Part shown: positions 48,197 to 59,629 of the stretch, piece by piece
Numbering within the stretch: the first letter of the stretch is position 1
How the letters are laid out: each line of letters starts with the position of its first letter
DNA from: Straminergon stramineum
Taxonomy: Eukaryota > Streptophyta > Bryopsida > Hypnales > Calliergonaceae
Assembly (NCBI GenBank): GCA_963920665.1
Contig: OY987268.1
Coordinates: 23,748,501-23,812,500, forward strand
DNA: 64,000 nt
Reading direction: 5' to 3'
Notes under the pieces: model-generated
Told to the model about the DNA's origin: nothing
The model's input: the letters and a program-made list of their open reading frames with translations, nothing else
Database searches by the model: none
Made by a program: the position numbers and the translations under genes

Positions 48197-48772
48197 TTAT
48201 CCCCTAAAGGACCAAGTGTTTGTTCAATGTACACAAGAAATCTTGGGTAGGCTTCTACAAAGTCTTTTTGGGTTGGATGTTCATGAAATTTGGACATAAT
48301 GTATAATTATGTATCCCCTTCTTGAAAATCTAATTTTTTTTTATTGAATGCTTGGATCAAAAGTTATGTTGCCCTAAACTTTGTGGTTAGCTTTGGGCAA
48401 CATGTGCAAAATTCTTCCTATGATTTTAAATTTTGGCGGGTGTGTAGCTTACATGATACAAGATGCAAATGTCAAAAAAAATAACCATGTTTAATGTAAG
48501 AATCTCATTCTAGAAGGAGTTAAAGTTTGCCGGCCATGTCGGGTAAGGTTGGAAAAAACTTTTTCATCTAACTTCAAACATTATAATCTTTCAATCCATG
48601 CAGTCAAAGTTTCTAAATTTTTTCTACATGTTCCCAAAGAAGTCTAGTACAAATTTGTATGATTGAATATTGAAAAAATAACTTTTTTTTTTCATTTTTT
48701 CCTTGTTGCCCTAAAAAGAGTCAGTTTTGAACAATTTGTGCCTAAGATGTGCCTTAGTCCTTTAGGAGTTAA
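48197..48772. mobile_element. TTAA-flanked TIR element, family 3 subfamily (576 bp)
   Basis: Left end TTAT (decayed) then CCCCTAAAGGACCAAG, right end TTAGTCCTTTAGGAG then TTAA. The termini match family 3, but the interior differs from 10691-11615, so it is a separate subfamily with shared ends. No ORF. Confidence 0.7.
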
Positions 48773-49406
48773 GGGGAACCCACAAAAACACTTATCTCTA
48801 GGACATGAGACTAAAATGGAACATAAATGATGCAATTGTATGAAAGCATCAGACTAGCGGAAACAAGATTTGCACTCTTCATTGGACCTATAAAATGACA
48901 AACCTCTTATTGACATTCTAAAATATCAAAAGGTCAACTAGTATATCCCCGTATGGCACATTGCAATTTATTTCCCTTCCGTTAACTCAATTTTGGATTT
49001 CTAGACTTTCATTTGATAGGATTTGAAACATTTCATGACCTTTGGAATATTTCATGATCTTTAGTACAATTAAGAATATTCTATGACTTGTAATAGTTTT
49101 GCAATTTTAGTGGCACTTAGGGCTTTATCAATACCTACAACTTGACCAATACTCATGGCTTTGGCTTCATAGTTTTTTTGAGGATTAAGATTTATTTTTT
49201 TAATAATATTTTTTCCACTACTCAATTTTGCCACGTTATAATTTTTGAAAATTTTCATTAGATGCCATATTTATTTATATTTTGAATGACTTTTTAACAA
49301 ATCTGACCACTAGCGTAGGGTACTGTCGGAGTCCCTTCAAGTAAGTTATATCCCAAATTTCTCACCGCCCACACCGACTTCGTTTCTTCTGTTAGAGTGC
49401 ATCATC
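48773..49406. other. AT-rich intergenic DNA; no gene seen
   Basis: No features beyond a run of AT-rich sequence; it becomes GC-richer from 49320, just before the small ORF. Confidence 0.4.
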
Positions 49407-49547
49407 ATGACAAGAGACGTAACGCGCATGGCTACATCCGAGGATTCCATGGCGGTACAGGACTTGTTCCATTTTCAAATATGTAGACCAGCAAAGGAAG
49501 GCCTGTGCCCCACAGACCAGTTCGGCCACTGTCCTCTTCCCATGTAA
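49407..49547 (+). CDS. Small ORF, 46 aa, Cys-containing, function unknown
   Basis: An ATG at 49407 opens 46 codons: MTRDVTRMATSEDSM then FHFQICRPAKEGLCP and ending TDQFGHCPLPM. The C-terminal half has C-x7-C-x7-C spacing with a His, which loosely recalls a zinc-binding knuckle. Composition is clearly less AT-rich than its flanks. CCCATGTAACTT at the end could be a splice donor rather than a stop, in which case the protein continues into an exon I could not identify. The family is not recognised; coding status is uncertain. Confidence 0.35.
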   Translation: MTRDVTRMATSEDSMAVQDLFHFQICRPAKEGLCPTDQFGHCPLPM

Positions 49548-50367
49548 CTTACCAGATGCGGTCATAGCTGCTAAATTTGAAGTTCTAGCACCTTTAGCAG
49601 TGTTTAATTATAGCAACCTGAGCTACTCATTAAAATCGCATTTGGGGTCACTGTCCTCACTCCTGCAAAGTTCAAACCATGCGAACCCTAATTCGGAATT
49701 TACGCTGTTGAAGGGACGTCATAGAGAATGCAAACGTGATAATACAGAGAGAATTAGGTGCGAGAAGAATTAGGGTTTGGGACGTGAAGGTTTTAGTGGC
49801 TAGGGCTTTACATCTGTACCACTCTACAGTTACTGTGTGTCGCACAATGTGAGAACATCTTCATATTATCACGGAGTTTGGTCTTGCCCAGGTATTGTAG
49901 TTTGAGTGTACACATGAACCTTAATCAAACCCTACAGAGAAAAACTAGGACAAAATTCTGCATACCAATGCTCACAAGAAATGTGCTCTAGGCTCCAATG
50001 TCGTGCTGAAGATCCTGAAAAGTAGGAGACGGTAGCACATGCACTGTCAAGTGGTAAGAAAGTGCTCTCTCCGGCAATTGGATAACATTGATGTATGTTC
50101 TAGGGCACATGAGACATGCAAAAGCCCCTCCAGCGTCCAGATTGCACACAAAATATCCCTCTCTGCCAAAACCTCTCTTTGAACAGACGCGAAAAAGACA
50201 CCAGAGCAAACTTCAAGATGAAGCGGGTGCTTAAAATCTACCTGAACCAATTTCATTCCCTAAGCATTCCAAAAAAAAATGAATACATTCTACCTGACAT
50301 GAAACGGCCTTCAGGGTGCTGGGAAGAACATTCAAGACTCTTAATGAGGCATATTCTATATTTCTTA
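49548..50367. other. Intergenic region between the small ORF and RPS1; no gene seen
   Basis: Contains AGGGTTT-like and AACCCTAA-like phrases at 49685-49780 typical of plant leaders (telo-box-like), and the 3' UTR of RPS1 just below 50368. The short frames on both strands at 49988-50409 overlap and contradict each other. Confidence 0.4.
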
Positions 50368-53300
50368 CTACATCGCAGCTGGAATATCATCCAAGTTCAG
50401 TTCGTCTAAACCCAAGGAATCGTCGACTATAGAGAAACCGTTCCTCACTCCAAACCCACCCTGATGCACAAACACAGAAGTTGTAAGTCACTCTATAAGG
50501 CCAAACAGATACACAGGCTCTCAATACTGTAGAATCCTGCAATCAGAAAAATAAAACTAGAGATGACTCACAAAGAGTTGTTTCTAAATATTTTTACAGA
50601 AGGAGAGCTACACAAGGACAGCCACCTGGGCTTCACAGCAGAATAGCAAGACAGGCATTATTATGAGCGAACATATAATCTCATACCTCTTGCTGTAGCC
50701 GCAACTCTTCAGCCCTAGCGGCCGCTTCAGCTTGAGCAACTCTCTGCCTAAATGTCTTCGCCATCTCATCAGCCTGCGCAGCAATCATTGAGAACCTCAG
50801 AAGCATGGCTCAAAGGAAAAGTTTCATCATAGCAATTCATTAATCCCTAAGTGGCCAAATGGCCAAACATACTAGGTTGAAACAAATCATTTGGAAGCTT
50901 TCAAGGAAGGTTTCAAATTGTCCCAAAAGAAAGAAAAAATCATACCCTATATTTCTGAACAATAGAAATATGTATTCAGAGTTGATATAATCGACTAGTA
51001 GTTTCCAGTGGACTTTCTAATTTTAGTTAGAAGCTTAGGGGTTAATCACAAAATCATAGAAGGATGTCTGTTGTAGGAAATGGATTACCTTCTCATAAAC
51101 CAATTGTGGGTTGCGCAACATGTCACCAGGTGTAGGTTCAAGCTTCTTGGTGGACAAACTGATACGGCCTCTGTCCTTATCCTGACTCAAGATCATAACC
51201 TGAAAAAGCCCATACAAGGCAGATTGAATTCTCCGTTAAGCCGGTACCACTAACTAAAGTACTGTGGTACGAAGCACAGAGAGAAAATGAAGACATTAAC
51301 ACCCCTTTACTTAGGTTTTGGCGTACCTTCAACTTATCTCCGGGCGACAGAACAGTCTCCACAGTGGTAAGGCGATCGTGACTAATTTGGCTGATATGCA
51401 AGAGACCACTGACACCTCCAATATCGATGAAAGCTCCGTAAGGTTTCACAGTTTGCACCGTTCCCTCCACAACTGAACCAATTCCGAACACGGACTGATT
51501 CTCCGCGACGGCTTTCCTGTTGCTGAGCACCAGTCGCGTGCGCTCCTCATCCACCTCTAGATATTTCAATGGAATCTCCTTATTCAGAAGCTCTTCAGGG
51601 TTTTGTCTCTGGAGAGTAATAGAGAAAAATAGATTAGAATACATCAATAAACGAGTCTCCAATGGCATGGACTACGAAATGCAAACGGTAGAGGTTAGGC
51701 ACTCTAGTATCTTCTAAACAACGAAAGAGTCTTCCAGTAAAACGAGATCGTTTCAGAAACTACTAGACAGCACTATGAGGATTATCTCGCTAATGAACCA
51801 TGGAGAGGTCTTCCTATGCTCAAAGAGCTCATTCAAATGCCTCCCCACGAATAATAGGTAGGAACCCGTAATACTCATGAGGAAGACTCTCTTATCAATG
51901 TTGTCTAAAAGTTCCTGAGACTGCCTAGTTTACTGCAACATTGTTTCGGATAGAGGGCTTTGTCGACAAGGACTTACAGCAGTAATCTGAGAGAATGGCA
52001 CGAAACCGCGCAGACCCTCCACAAGCACCACCAAACCGCCTCTATTGGCGGATAAGACCTGCCCTCCAATACACACCCATCCAATGTCAGCACTTAGAAT
52101 CAAAATTCAGACTCTCATCCATACAAAATACTCTGATCTCCAAATGGTCATTTCTGTGCTCAGAAACCAAGTAGACGACCTAAAAAGCGGGTGCAAACAT
52201 CGATAAACCTGACCTAAAATATTACTCACCAAGGATATGACTGCAATAACCTCATATTAATAATGATACAGCGATTTCGAAATTATGAAAAATATTCGAA
52301 AGAATGATGCATTCAGAGAGTACGACCCTTGAAATGCACGCATCTGGTACATTCTCCATAAAATTTGACCTAAACTTCCGATTCACGACTTCATTGCACT
52401 CCACCAGACGATTGCAACCAGCGCATGAGAATAAGACACACAATTCACTTCACATTCAAGAATTAGGGGTTGCATTTGCCCTACCGTTCCCCTAACGACG
52501 ACATCGTCCGCCAATAGCTGCGCGCTTCGCTCCCAGCAGAGATCATACTGAATCTTTTTCAAGCTCAAAATCATGCGGCCATTATCATCGTCATCCCTAA
52601 CAATGACGAACTCCTCTTCAATTCCCGGGAAGAGCCCTACTTCTTCCACGCTTCTCAGCTTGTGAATGCACGCTTCTTGTAGAGGTAAGTACGCGGGCGC
52701 CTTAGCGCCAATATCAATAAGCGCTCCGTTGTAATCCGCCTTAAACACCACACCCTTGACCTGCAAACCCAGTCTCGAAAATTTCAAACCTAACCGAATC
52801 GACTCATCTTCAAGAACATTGTGATTAAACCCTAAGGGTTGACAAATCGAGGGCCACGGGGCCTACCATGTCGCCAACTTCAAAGCTCTAAACGCAGCCT
52901 CTAAATTATCAAAACTATTTACAACGTCTCATCTTCAACGAGGAAGGGACAATGCAATTAACCCCAAGGTCACCAAAACGAGGACCACAGCACCTACTCT
53001 GTCGCCAACTTCAAAGCTACAAACACAGCCTCAGATTTACAAACCTATCCAAAACGACTCATCTTCAAAAAGACAGGCACGTTGCGATTAATCCTAAGGA
53101 TGGTTCCCAAGACGAGTGCACTGGCACCTACCATGTCGCCCACTTCAAAGCTGAAGTCGTACTTCGACAGAGCGTCGGCGAATTCGTCGTGCGTGAACTG
53201 GACTCCGGCCAATGGACTCTCCTGCGCGGCTTCCCATCGCTTCTCGGCCTCGGCGAGGAGCCACTCGCGCGCCTTGGGGATGGTGAAGGTGGTGCGGCAG

Positions 53301-53434
53301 CTGATGCGGGAGCCGTTGGAGGCGCCCTTCACGCCCAATTGGTTGGAGTAGCGGCTGCTGCTGGAGAATGCGAAGCTCTTGGTGGATCCTACCAAAGCTC
53401 CGGCAGAGGCGACCGTCTGCGCCATAGCTGCCAT
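50368..53434 (-). CDS. RPS1: 30S ribosomal protein S1, chloroplastic; 7 exons, 410 aa
   Basis: Plastid bS1 binds mRNA on the chloroplast 30S subunit. Exons in transcript order: 53132-53434, 52485-52760, 51978-52058, 51327-51608, 51089-51199, 50687-50773, 50368-50460; all in phase 0, GT-AG, 1233 bp, the same size as spinach S1 (~411 aa). Residues 1 to about 45 ([19 protein letters not shown], Ser-rich) form the transit peptide. Three S1 domains follow: about 97-172 ([18 protein letters not shown]), 186-256 ([20 protein letters not shown] then [10 protein letters not shown]) and 265-340 ([20 protein letters not shown] then [11 protein letters not shown]). Then the plant-conserved [20 protein letters not shown] and the coiled AEEMA-like [20 protein letters not shown], ending DDIPAAM. 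An in-frame ATG at 53623 lies upstream, but 53434 begins the transit peptide. Intron 1 holds a triplicated donor region and the promoter a duplicated G-box. Intact. Confidence 0.95.
52801..53155. repeat. Three-copy ~131-134-bp tandem repeat carrying the RPS1 intron 1 donor
   Basis: Units begin with GACTCATCTTCAA or GTCTCATCTTCAA at 52801, 52926 and 53056. Each contains, on the minus strand, CTTTGAAGTNGGCGACA followed by a GTAGG donor: at 53131 (true), 52997 and 52866. The outer two lie inside intron 1. Spacing between equivalent donors is 134 and 131 bp. Confidence 0.85.
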
Positions 53435-53620
53435 TTTGAAGCAATTGCGAAGACGAGGGTGTGTATCCGCAACGCACCCTGGGATGGATTCTTGCTCACA
53501 TTGGGAGCTTTGAATCTGGGGAGGTGATTTCGCAAGGAGCAGCTCTGTGGGAGCAGGGATTGGGAAGCAGGAGGGGTGGGATAAGTTAAACGACGAGGGG
53601 GAAAGGGGATAAGGCTTGGC

Positions 53621-53739
53621 CACGTGGATGAGTTTCGTTGGTTAAACCCCATGTAAAACCCTGTCTGCTTTGAAAAGTTCCCGTCGGTTCCACGTGGTTT
53701 CCGTTCGTTGGCTAAACCCCATGTTAAAACCCTGTGTGC
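53621..53739 (-). promoter_or_regulatory. Duplicated ~70-bp promoter unit with G-box (CACGTG) upstream of RPS1
   Basis: Two tandem copies start at 53621 and 53691. Each begins CACGTGG and then has TTCGTTGGYTAAACCCCATG and a following AAAACCCTGT. CACGTG is the plant G-box core bound by bZIP and bHLH (PIF-type) factors and is common in light-responsive plastid protein genes. The two boxes lie about 190 and 260 bp upstream of the RPS1 ATG. Function is inferred from position and motif only. Confidence 0.6.
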
Positions 53740-54113
53740 GTAGAACTGACTAGTCCCCTCATTGGCTCATTCCTATGAAACTGTGGATGTGTTGGTTTCA
53801 ATTGGGGGAATACTTTGATGGAAGAAGAATTATGTTGTGCCCAATTTTTTAGCAATCCTATATTTGTGGAGCAAGAATCTCAACCTTTATCATTGACTCC
53901 AAAAGGATGAGACAATATAGGTACACTAATCTCACTTAGGTAATGGCATTCTGTTGCATTCAATTGCATTCAACAAGACTTCAATAGTATTCTCCTAGTT
54001 ATATATATAAAAGAAGGTTTCAACATAACTTGATGACACCTACTAATAGCTCTTTCTTAGCACATAGTTTTTCACATGATCATCTCTTCGGTGACTACTT
54101 GTGTTAACCCTTG

Positions 54114-54334
54114 AACAACATAGAGGACATTATTTTCCGATGGATGATAGAGAATCCTTTTGTGTAAGACAAAAGTGAAAATGCTCTAATCCTTGGAATT
54201 TTGTGTGGAAAAGGAAAGCCTTGCACTACACTTTGACCTCTAATGAGTACTCTTGGGATTTTTTAAGCAAATGATTCACATGGTACCCCCAAAGGAAGAT
54301 TTCCACAGTGACCAGCTTGTCTTTCAAGGGTTTA
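54114..54334. mobile_element. TTAA-flanked MITE, family 1 copy e (221 bp)
   Basis: Begins TTAACCCTTGAAC and ends CTTTCAAGGG then TTTA (decayed). The interior matches family 1 in the forward orientation with more substitutions (GATGATAGAGAATCC, TTTGACCTC). Likely an older insertion. Confidence 0.75.
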
Positions 54335-56952
54335 TCTATAAGATAAGTACCACTACAGATCCTCAAAAGTTTTCTTGTTGATGGTGTTGGTGACCATTAT
54401 TCACACTTGGGATCCTCAAAAGTTTCTATATTATTCACCGTTGTGATTAGTGGAAACTAAGTTCAATCACTGTCTTTCAACGCTCATTCCGCACTCTGAA
54501 ACCCGCTATTGTATGTGCATCAATTTGCGCTTCTGTTGAGGCCCTTGAAAGCGTTTATCTCAAATTAGGAAAAGTGGACAGAGGTTTAAGCTAGGTTTGG
54601 GATGGGATGATGCAATCGAATGACGTGCAAGGCAGTGCTTCTATTCAAAGAGGTGAGCTTTTCGTATCTTTACACCAGCATCCGTCATGCGGAAGAGAGG
54701 TGATCAGTGAGTTTCGAAATACTAAGGTAATCGCGATGTGAGACAAAGTTCATCTTTACTCATTTAAATGACAAACGCAATGCGTCTCGATATGGTTTGC
54801 GAACAACTAAAGATAATCAAGATCCTGTACAGGTGGTTTCTCTGTGGAAATGATGTAAATGATATCAGCAACAGATCAGCACTGAGTAACATGCATTGCA
54901 CTGCGGTGTCAGATTGAAATCCACTGCAGGAATCTAACACACATCTCCCGAACACATTCTGGAATTTCCATTCACTCAGAGCACAAAAGCAAATTCTCGA
55001 ACGGTAAAGACAACTTCGTTAAACGAAAGAGTGACTTTCATACACGTGAATGGAAGCCTGCTCAAGGAAGCTAGATCGGTTTCCTAAAGTGAAACCAGAT
55101 CCAAACACATGAAAGTAAACTTGATACGATTATTGTTAGGCTCCCTATCTCAGGCTGCTTGCTGAATTAGTTTCCAGAAAATCCATTCTGACGGCCGTGA
55201 CCGAGCCCCAAAATAGGTTCACAGACCCACTGTTGCATCGTGGATTCTGATGACATTGACTGCACAATGTCTTATTGGATAATCTTTGCAAATTGTACAT
55301 AATCGGCACAATTGCGCACACAGGTAGTAGACACACCCGTCTGTACCCACACATCTTCTCAGGCGATGCAAGGCCGAAACAATTAGCAGCTCAACGATAC
55401 GATGCATTTTCACCCTGCACAAGGACACATAAGAAACACGATGTGAGTTGACAAACCCAAGTGCAAGTTACAATGACACAATCACCGGGGAAAAGTTTTC
55501 GAGTCAAAGAAAGAGAACTCAAGCTCCACAAGGTGCAGGAGCCCCAGAAACAGAAGGATGAATCTGATTGTAATAAGAGCACATGAAATATTCACAACCC
55601 GAAAAACGGTCGACCATAAAGCCAGAGGCATAATTTACGACCTATCATCCAACAGCCCGAGGGCGTTGGTTCAACAGGGATTCCCTAAGCCCCTCAAAGG
55701 ATTCCAATCTAAACCATTAGGACATTCAACTGCTACTATGCTTGAACTATACTCGTAAACAAACTAGGACAGTATTATAGAGGACCCCGACATGAAGACC
55801 CTGTATGGAATGTATCCGAAGTATAAGAGGACCCTTGTGTAATCATAAAAACCATAGGTCAAAGTGACCAACCCTTAGAGGACTCCATATTCGAAAACAC
55901 CATACTACACCATAAAAGGGACAGCACGCACACCCTAGCAATTATTCCGGCATCATCACTAACCCTATTCACGGTCTTATGAAAGGTTTGTGATACATGA
56001 TAAGAGCACACTCAAGACAAAATTAGGGTTTCTCATCAGTGATTTGCGGGGGATCTCCAAAGTATCGTCTGGAGGCAGAAACCCTACAGTATGCTGAGTT
56101 CCTCCTCCAGGTCTTCTATGGTACAAACTAGTCAACAAGCCGGATAAGAGCAAGCTGCATCAAGTAGGACAAAAAAATTGAAACAATAAAGAACAATTGC
56201 GCAACTGAACTTCCATAGAACTGAGATACCTGGCAAAAAGCCCGTCAGAGAGGGCAAACAGGACCGAGGCGACCCAAAGCGTTACACACCAGCAGCTTCA
56301 ACACAAGGACCAATCCAAGCTCCGAAATTCTCAGCAACCTAAAATGAATGCCAAGATACACATCCATCTTTCAACTGAGGCTCGCCTTCCTCTCAGGAAC
56401 GTTGCAGATGTGGACATAACAGTACCAATGGATTATTATCCACAGACTGTTTAAAAAGAAAATAACAACAGTACCAATGGATTATTTCCCCAGACTCGAA
56501 GCCTCAATAGATAAATGCGCTTCCAGTCCTCCACGCTTGACAGCCGCTCAAGATCATCACGCAGCAACACTCAAAGTCGCCAGGGACTCCAACGCGCCAG
56601 TCGATCCGATGCTCAGCAGGTGGACATCCCCCAAATAAAAAAATACCTATTGTAACACAGGCAATAAAAACTTCAACACACAAGGCATTCTTTGCAGCGT
56701 TCAAACTTTTTTTGGAACCTGAATACTTGGTAGTTTCTCTGGTGCATTGTAGCTACAAACATACGGAATGTATTGAACAATTTTTCTATTTTCAGCAATT
56801 ATTTCCATACCCCGACGTAAAAAACCCTAATATAGGTTCAATCCACTCACTCATCAACAAAAACATATCCAAAACATGTGAAAATTCGACTGGACTAACG
56901 ATGTGAATTATGCTCATGAGCACGATTTCGGCTGTCTCTACCTTATCGCCTG
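54335..56952. other. Unassigned region downstream of the OCA6-like gene
   Basis: GC is higher than in the intergenic AT-rich tracts, but no ORF is convincing. On the minus strand TGTCCTTGTGCAG at about 55417-55429 is a good splice acceptor, so this may include 3' UTR exons of the OCA6-like gene or an unrecognised RNA. Short direct repeats: GATCCTCAAAAGTTT (near 54359 and 54411) and ACAGTACCAATGGATTATT (56419 and 56468). Confidence 0.35.
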
Positions 56953-58071
56953 TCACCTCCTTGTAGATGGAAATTGCGGAATCTCCTGATCACGACCTGA
57001 ATTGCTCTTGCTAGGATTCGTGGTCCCGATGATTGACCTTGGCCGCCGCACCTGACGAGGCCACCCCGGAGTCCTCCGCGGCCCCAACACGTCCACCCCT
57101 TCCAACGCCAACGCCTCCAGATTGCGCCGGCTCTCACTATCCTGCACTTCCCGAAACCCTGTCCTCGGAAACCCTACAATCGCTTGCGGTCCGCTCCACC
57201 TCTCAGTTCTATCCAGAGCCAGAATCGGAGGCGCCTTCACCAAAACCCCGCCACGCTTGTTTACAATCTCATCAATCCCCGAAGAATCGCTCCCCAACCA
57301 CTTGCCCATGTGCCGGATCCTCACTCCCGGTAGCCGCCGCCCGCCGTCGCCGTCGCCGTAGATCACTGTGCCTTCCATGGGCGGATTCAGGATTGCATTT
57401 TCAAGTCCGTTTTCCGCCTTCGCGTCCAACGGATTGCTCGCATGGTAGCGCGGCCGATTCGTCACGGCTACGGCAGCATTCTTCGGACTCGCCTGGGGTT
57501 CCAGATTCTTCCCAGGCAACAAGCGCAAGCGAAAACTCGGATGCTTCACTGTGCGAATCCCCTGCCACAGCCACTTAGGGATAACAACCGGCACCTCAAT
57601 CTCCCCACGAAACGACTCCACGAACTGCGATTCCTCTCTTGAAATTTCCCCGTCTTTCTCAAACTGGCAAAACTCGGCAGTGGAGGTCGACAAGTTCCAG
57701 CTCTGCAGCTTCCTGAAGCACATGACCACCACGCCCGTGACGTGGGTGCCATCCAGGCAGTGCACGTACACGGGGAGATTCTCCGGGTGGATGATGATCT
57801 GGAGAACTTGGATCACTTTGGCGTTCGTGAGAGTGACGCCATCGCCTTGGAACTTGTCCACGAAGAAGTTGTGGACGGTGATCCCTTCGTGCTCGCAAAA
57901 CTCGCGCATGTCTCGATTGGGATGAGCCTCCGGGGTGAGAGAGACGACAGTTTTGAGGTGGAGGCGGCGGAGGAAACGGAAGTTCTTGATGGTTGGGTAG
58001 GCGCCGCGGAAGAAGGAGTCCTCGACGATGGCGTAGCGGAACGGGGGGATGAGCTGCCGCTGCAACGCCAT
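56953..58071 (-). CDS. OCA6-like protein with dual-specificity phosphatase fold, catalytic Arg absent; 372 aa
   Basis: The N-terminal half (residues about 8-170) matches the Y_phosphatase2/PFA-DSP family, closest to yeast OCA6: FRYAIVEDSFFRGAYPTIKN, FLRRLHLKTVVSLTPEAH, VHNFFVDKFQGDGVTL and the P-loop region VYVHCLDGTHVTGVVVM. The loop has C105 but position 111, where the C-x5-R arginine should be, is Val, so classical phosphatase activity is unlikely; OCA6-type proteins show the same change as far as I recall. The C-terminal ~200 residues (NPPMEGTVIYGDGDGGRRL, APPILALDRTERWSGP, RPRSIIGTTNPS) are Gly/Pro/Arg-rich, probably disordered and absent from the ~224-aa yeast protein. Single coding exon, GC-rich. 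The start at 58071 is the ATG before the conserved block; an in-frame ATG at 58200 would add 43 residues without conserved features. Confidence 0.8.
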   Translation of the reverse strand: MALQRQLIPPFRYAIVEDSFFRGAYPTIKNFRFLRRLHLKTVVSLTPEAHPNRDMREFCEHEGITVHNFFVDKFQGDGVTLTNAKVIQVLQIIIHPENLPVYVHCLDGTHVTGVVVMCFRKLQSWNLSTSTAEFCQFEKDGEISREESQFVESFRGEIEVPVVIPKWLWQGIRTVKHPSFRLRLLPGKNLEPQASPKNAAVAVTNRPRYHASNPLDAKAENGLENAILNPPMEGTVIYGDGDGGRRLPGVRIRHMGKWLGSDSSGIDEIVNKRGGVLVKAPPILALDRTERWSGPQAIVGFPRTGFREVQDSESRRNLEALALEGVDVLGPRRTPGWPRQVRRPRSIIGTTNPSKSNSGRDQEIPQFPSTRR

Positions 58072-58435
58072 CGCTGGGCCGGCGGGGCGAATAGCCAGCA
58101 GGCGCACACACAACGGAGGTTGGAGCACCTCTGCAAAAGCACAAGTGCACAGGTTCCAGCTTCGTAGCCAGGATGGCCAGGGAAGAGCATCTCCACTCAA
58201 CCCGGCATATGGCCCCCAAACGGCAGGCTGGCGTGGTGCAGGTGAACACTAATTCTACTTCTTCCTTCCACCCTATTTCTTTGTAACTCTTTTCCTTTTG
58301 TATTTTTCTTTTCTTTTGAGAAATTTTAAAGGCTACCCGGTCGACTTCTAAAAATCCTAATTACTTGATAATTGTCGAAAGAATCAAATAAAAGATGATG
58401 ACAAAGGCTTGTTAACTTCTTCTACATAAACTATA
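58072..58435. other. Promoter/leader of the OCA6-like gene
   Basis: GC-rich to about 58250, then AT-rich up to the transposon cluster. No gene is supported; plus-strand frames here are antisense shadows. Confidence 0.45.
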
Positions 58436-59387
58436 TTAACCCCTAAAGGACCAAATGGTGTTTTTTGGCAACATAGCGATTTTGGACACCTCACTACAAG
58501 TGAAATATCTTTTTTTTTCTTTGAAATTTTCACACAACATGTGCCCAAGGAGTAGCTTTAAGATCCAACAATTTTCATAACTTTTGAATACATGGTTAAA
58601 AAGTTATTGTATAGTATGTTGTTTTTATTGCTCGGTAGGCAGCCCGGGCAGCAAAAAAAACTTCTTTAAAAATCACTTTTTTTTTAAATCAAAATTTGAA
58701 ATTTAATTTTCTGATTTTCATATACATGGAAAGCTTTGAATCATTCCATTTTGATTTATGAGATGAAAGTTATGAAGAGTTTTAGTTGTGGTTAGTTTGT
58801 GGTTAGTAGTGGAATTTCTACTCTAAAATAAACTTTGAAGACCTTTATTTCACTCAATTTTTAATATTTTTGGAAAGAAATAAAAATGTGAGGTGCAGAT
58901 TGTTTATTACAACAATTTCACCATTGGGATTGGCATTTTTCAATTCCATAAAGAAATTTTTAACAATTTAATATTTTGAATCATTCTCTACTTTTTTCAA
59001 CTTACTATTTTTTTCCTATATGTTGTACAATTCCAAATGATCTAAAATTTTTCAAGCATGTAGCCAACATGACTTGAAGAATGAATCCAAAGAGTTACAA
59101 CCATTTTGAACATTTTTTCATAATGATCTGACCTTGTGGAGTGCATCTGCCCGGATTTTTGCAGGGCCAAAAAATGGCTTTTTGTCACTTGAAATGCTAA
59201 TATCTTGCAATCCAAAGGGTGGAAATTTCTGAAATTTTTTTTGCATCTTCCCAAACCAGCTTACTACAAGATCCTACGGTTACATTTGTCCAAAAATGTA
59301 TTTTTTCTAAAATTTGGTACTTGTACTAGAGATGACAGTTTTGGAGCGTTTTTGGTGAAAACATAGTCAAATACCTTTAGGGGTTAA
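58436..59387. mobile_element. TTAA-flanked TIR element, family 3 copy d (952 bp)
   Basis: Begins TTAACCCCTAAAGGACCAAATG and ends ATACCTTTAGGGGTTAA. Both TTAA are intact. The interior resembles but is not identical to the other family 3 copies. First of three elements in a row. Confidence 0.75.
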
Positions 59388-59399
59388 GTCTTTGCATCT

Positions 59400-59629
59400 T
59401 TAACCCTTAAACGCTGACACGGACGTTTGGTGTATGATGGATGACAAGGAATTCTCCTGTGTAGGACACAAGTGCAACTATTCATCCTCAGAATTAGGGG
59501 GGGAAAGGGGAGATCTTCTATAATAGTTTGACCTCCAATGGATATTTTTGGTTTTTATAAAGTAGATGATGTCACACGGTTCCAAAAGCCATGATTTCCA
59601 CGGTCCTCAGTCTATCCTTTAAGGGTTAA
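59400..59629. mobile_element. TTAA-flanked MITE, family 1 copy f (230 bp)
   Basis: Begins TTAACCCTTAAACGCTGAC and ends TCCTTTAAGGGTTAA. It is nearly identical in its interior to 6879-7109 (GACAAGGAATTCTCCTG, TTCATCCTCAGAATTAGG), so it is among the youngest copies. Its right TTAA (59626-59629) is the left TTAA of the next element. Confidence 0.87.

Noticed and set aside
52952..53527. Plus-strand 191-codon ORF across RPS1 exon 1
   Set aside because: It is antisense to the transit peptide and first exon of RPS1, which has clear homology; no independent support.
57033..58249. Several long ORFs on both strands overlapping the OCA6-like gene (up to 196 codons)
   Set aside because: High GC content keeps alternative frames open; only the minus-strand 56953-58071 frame shows a conserved family.
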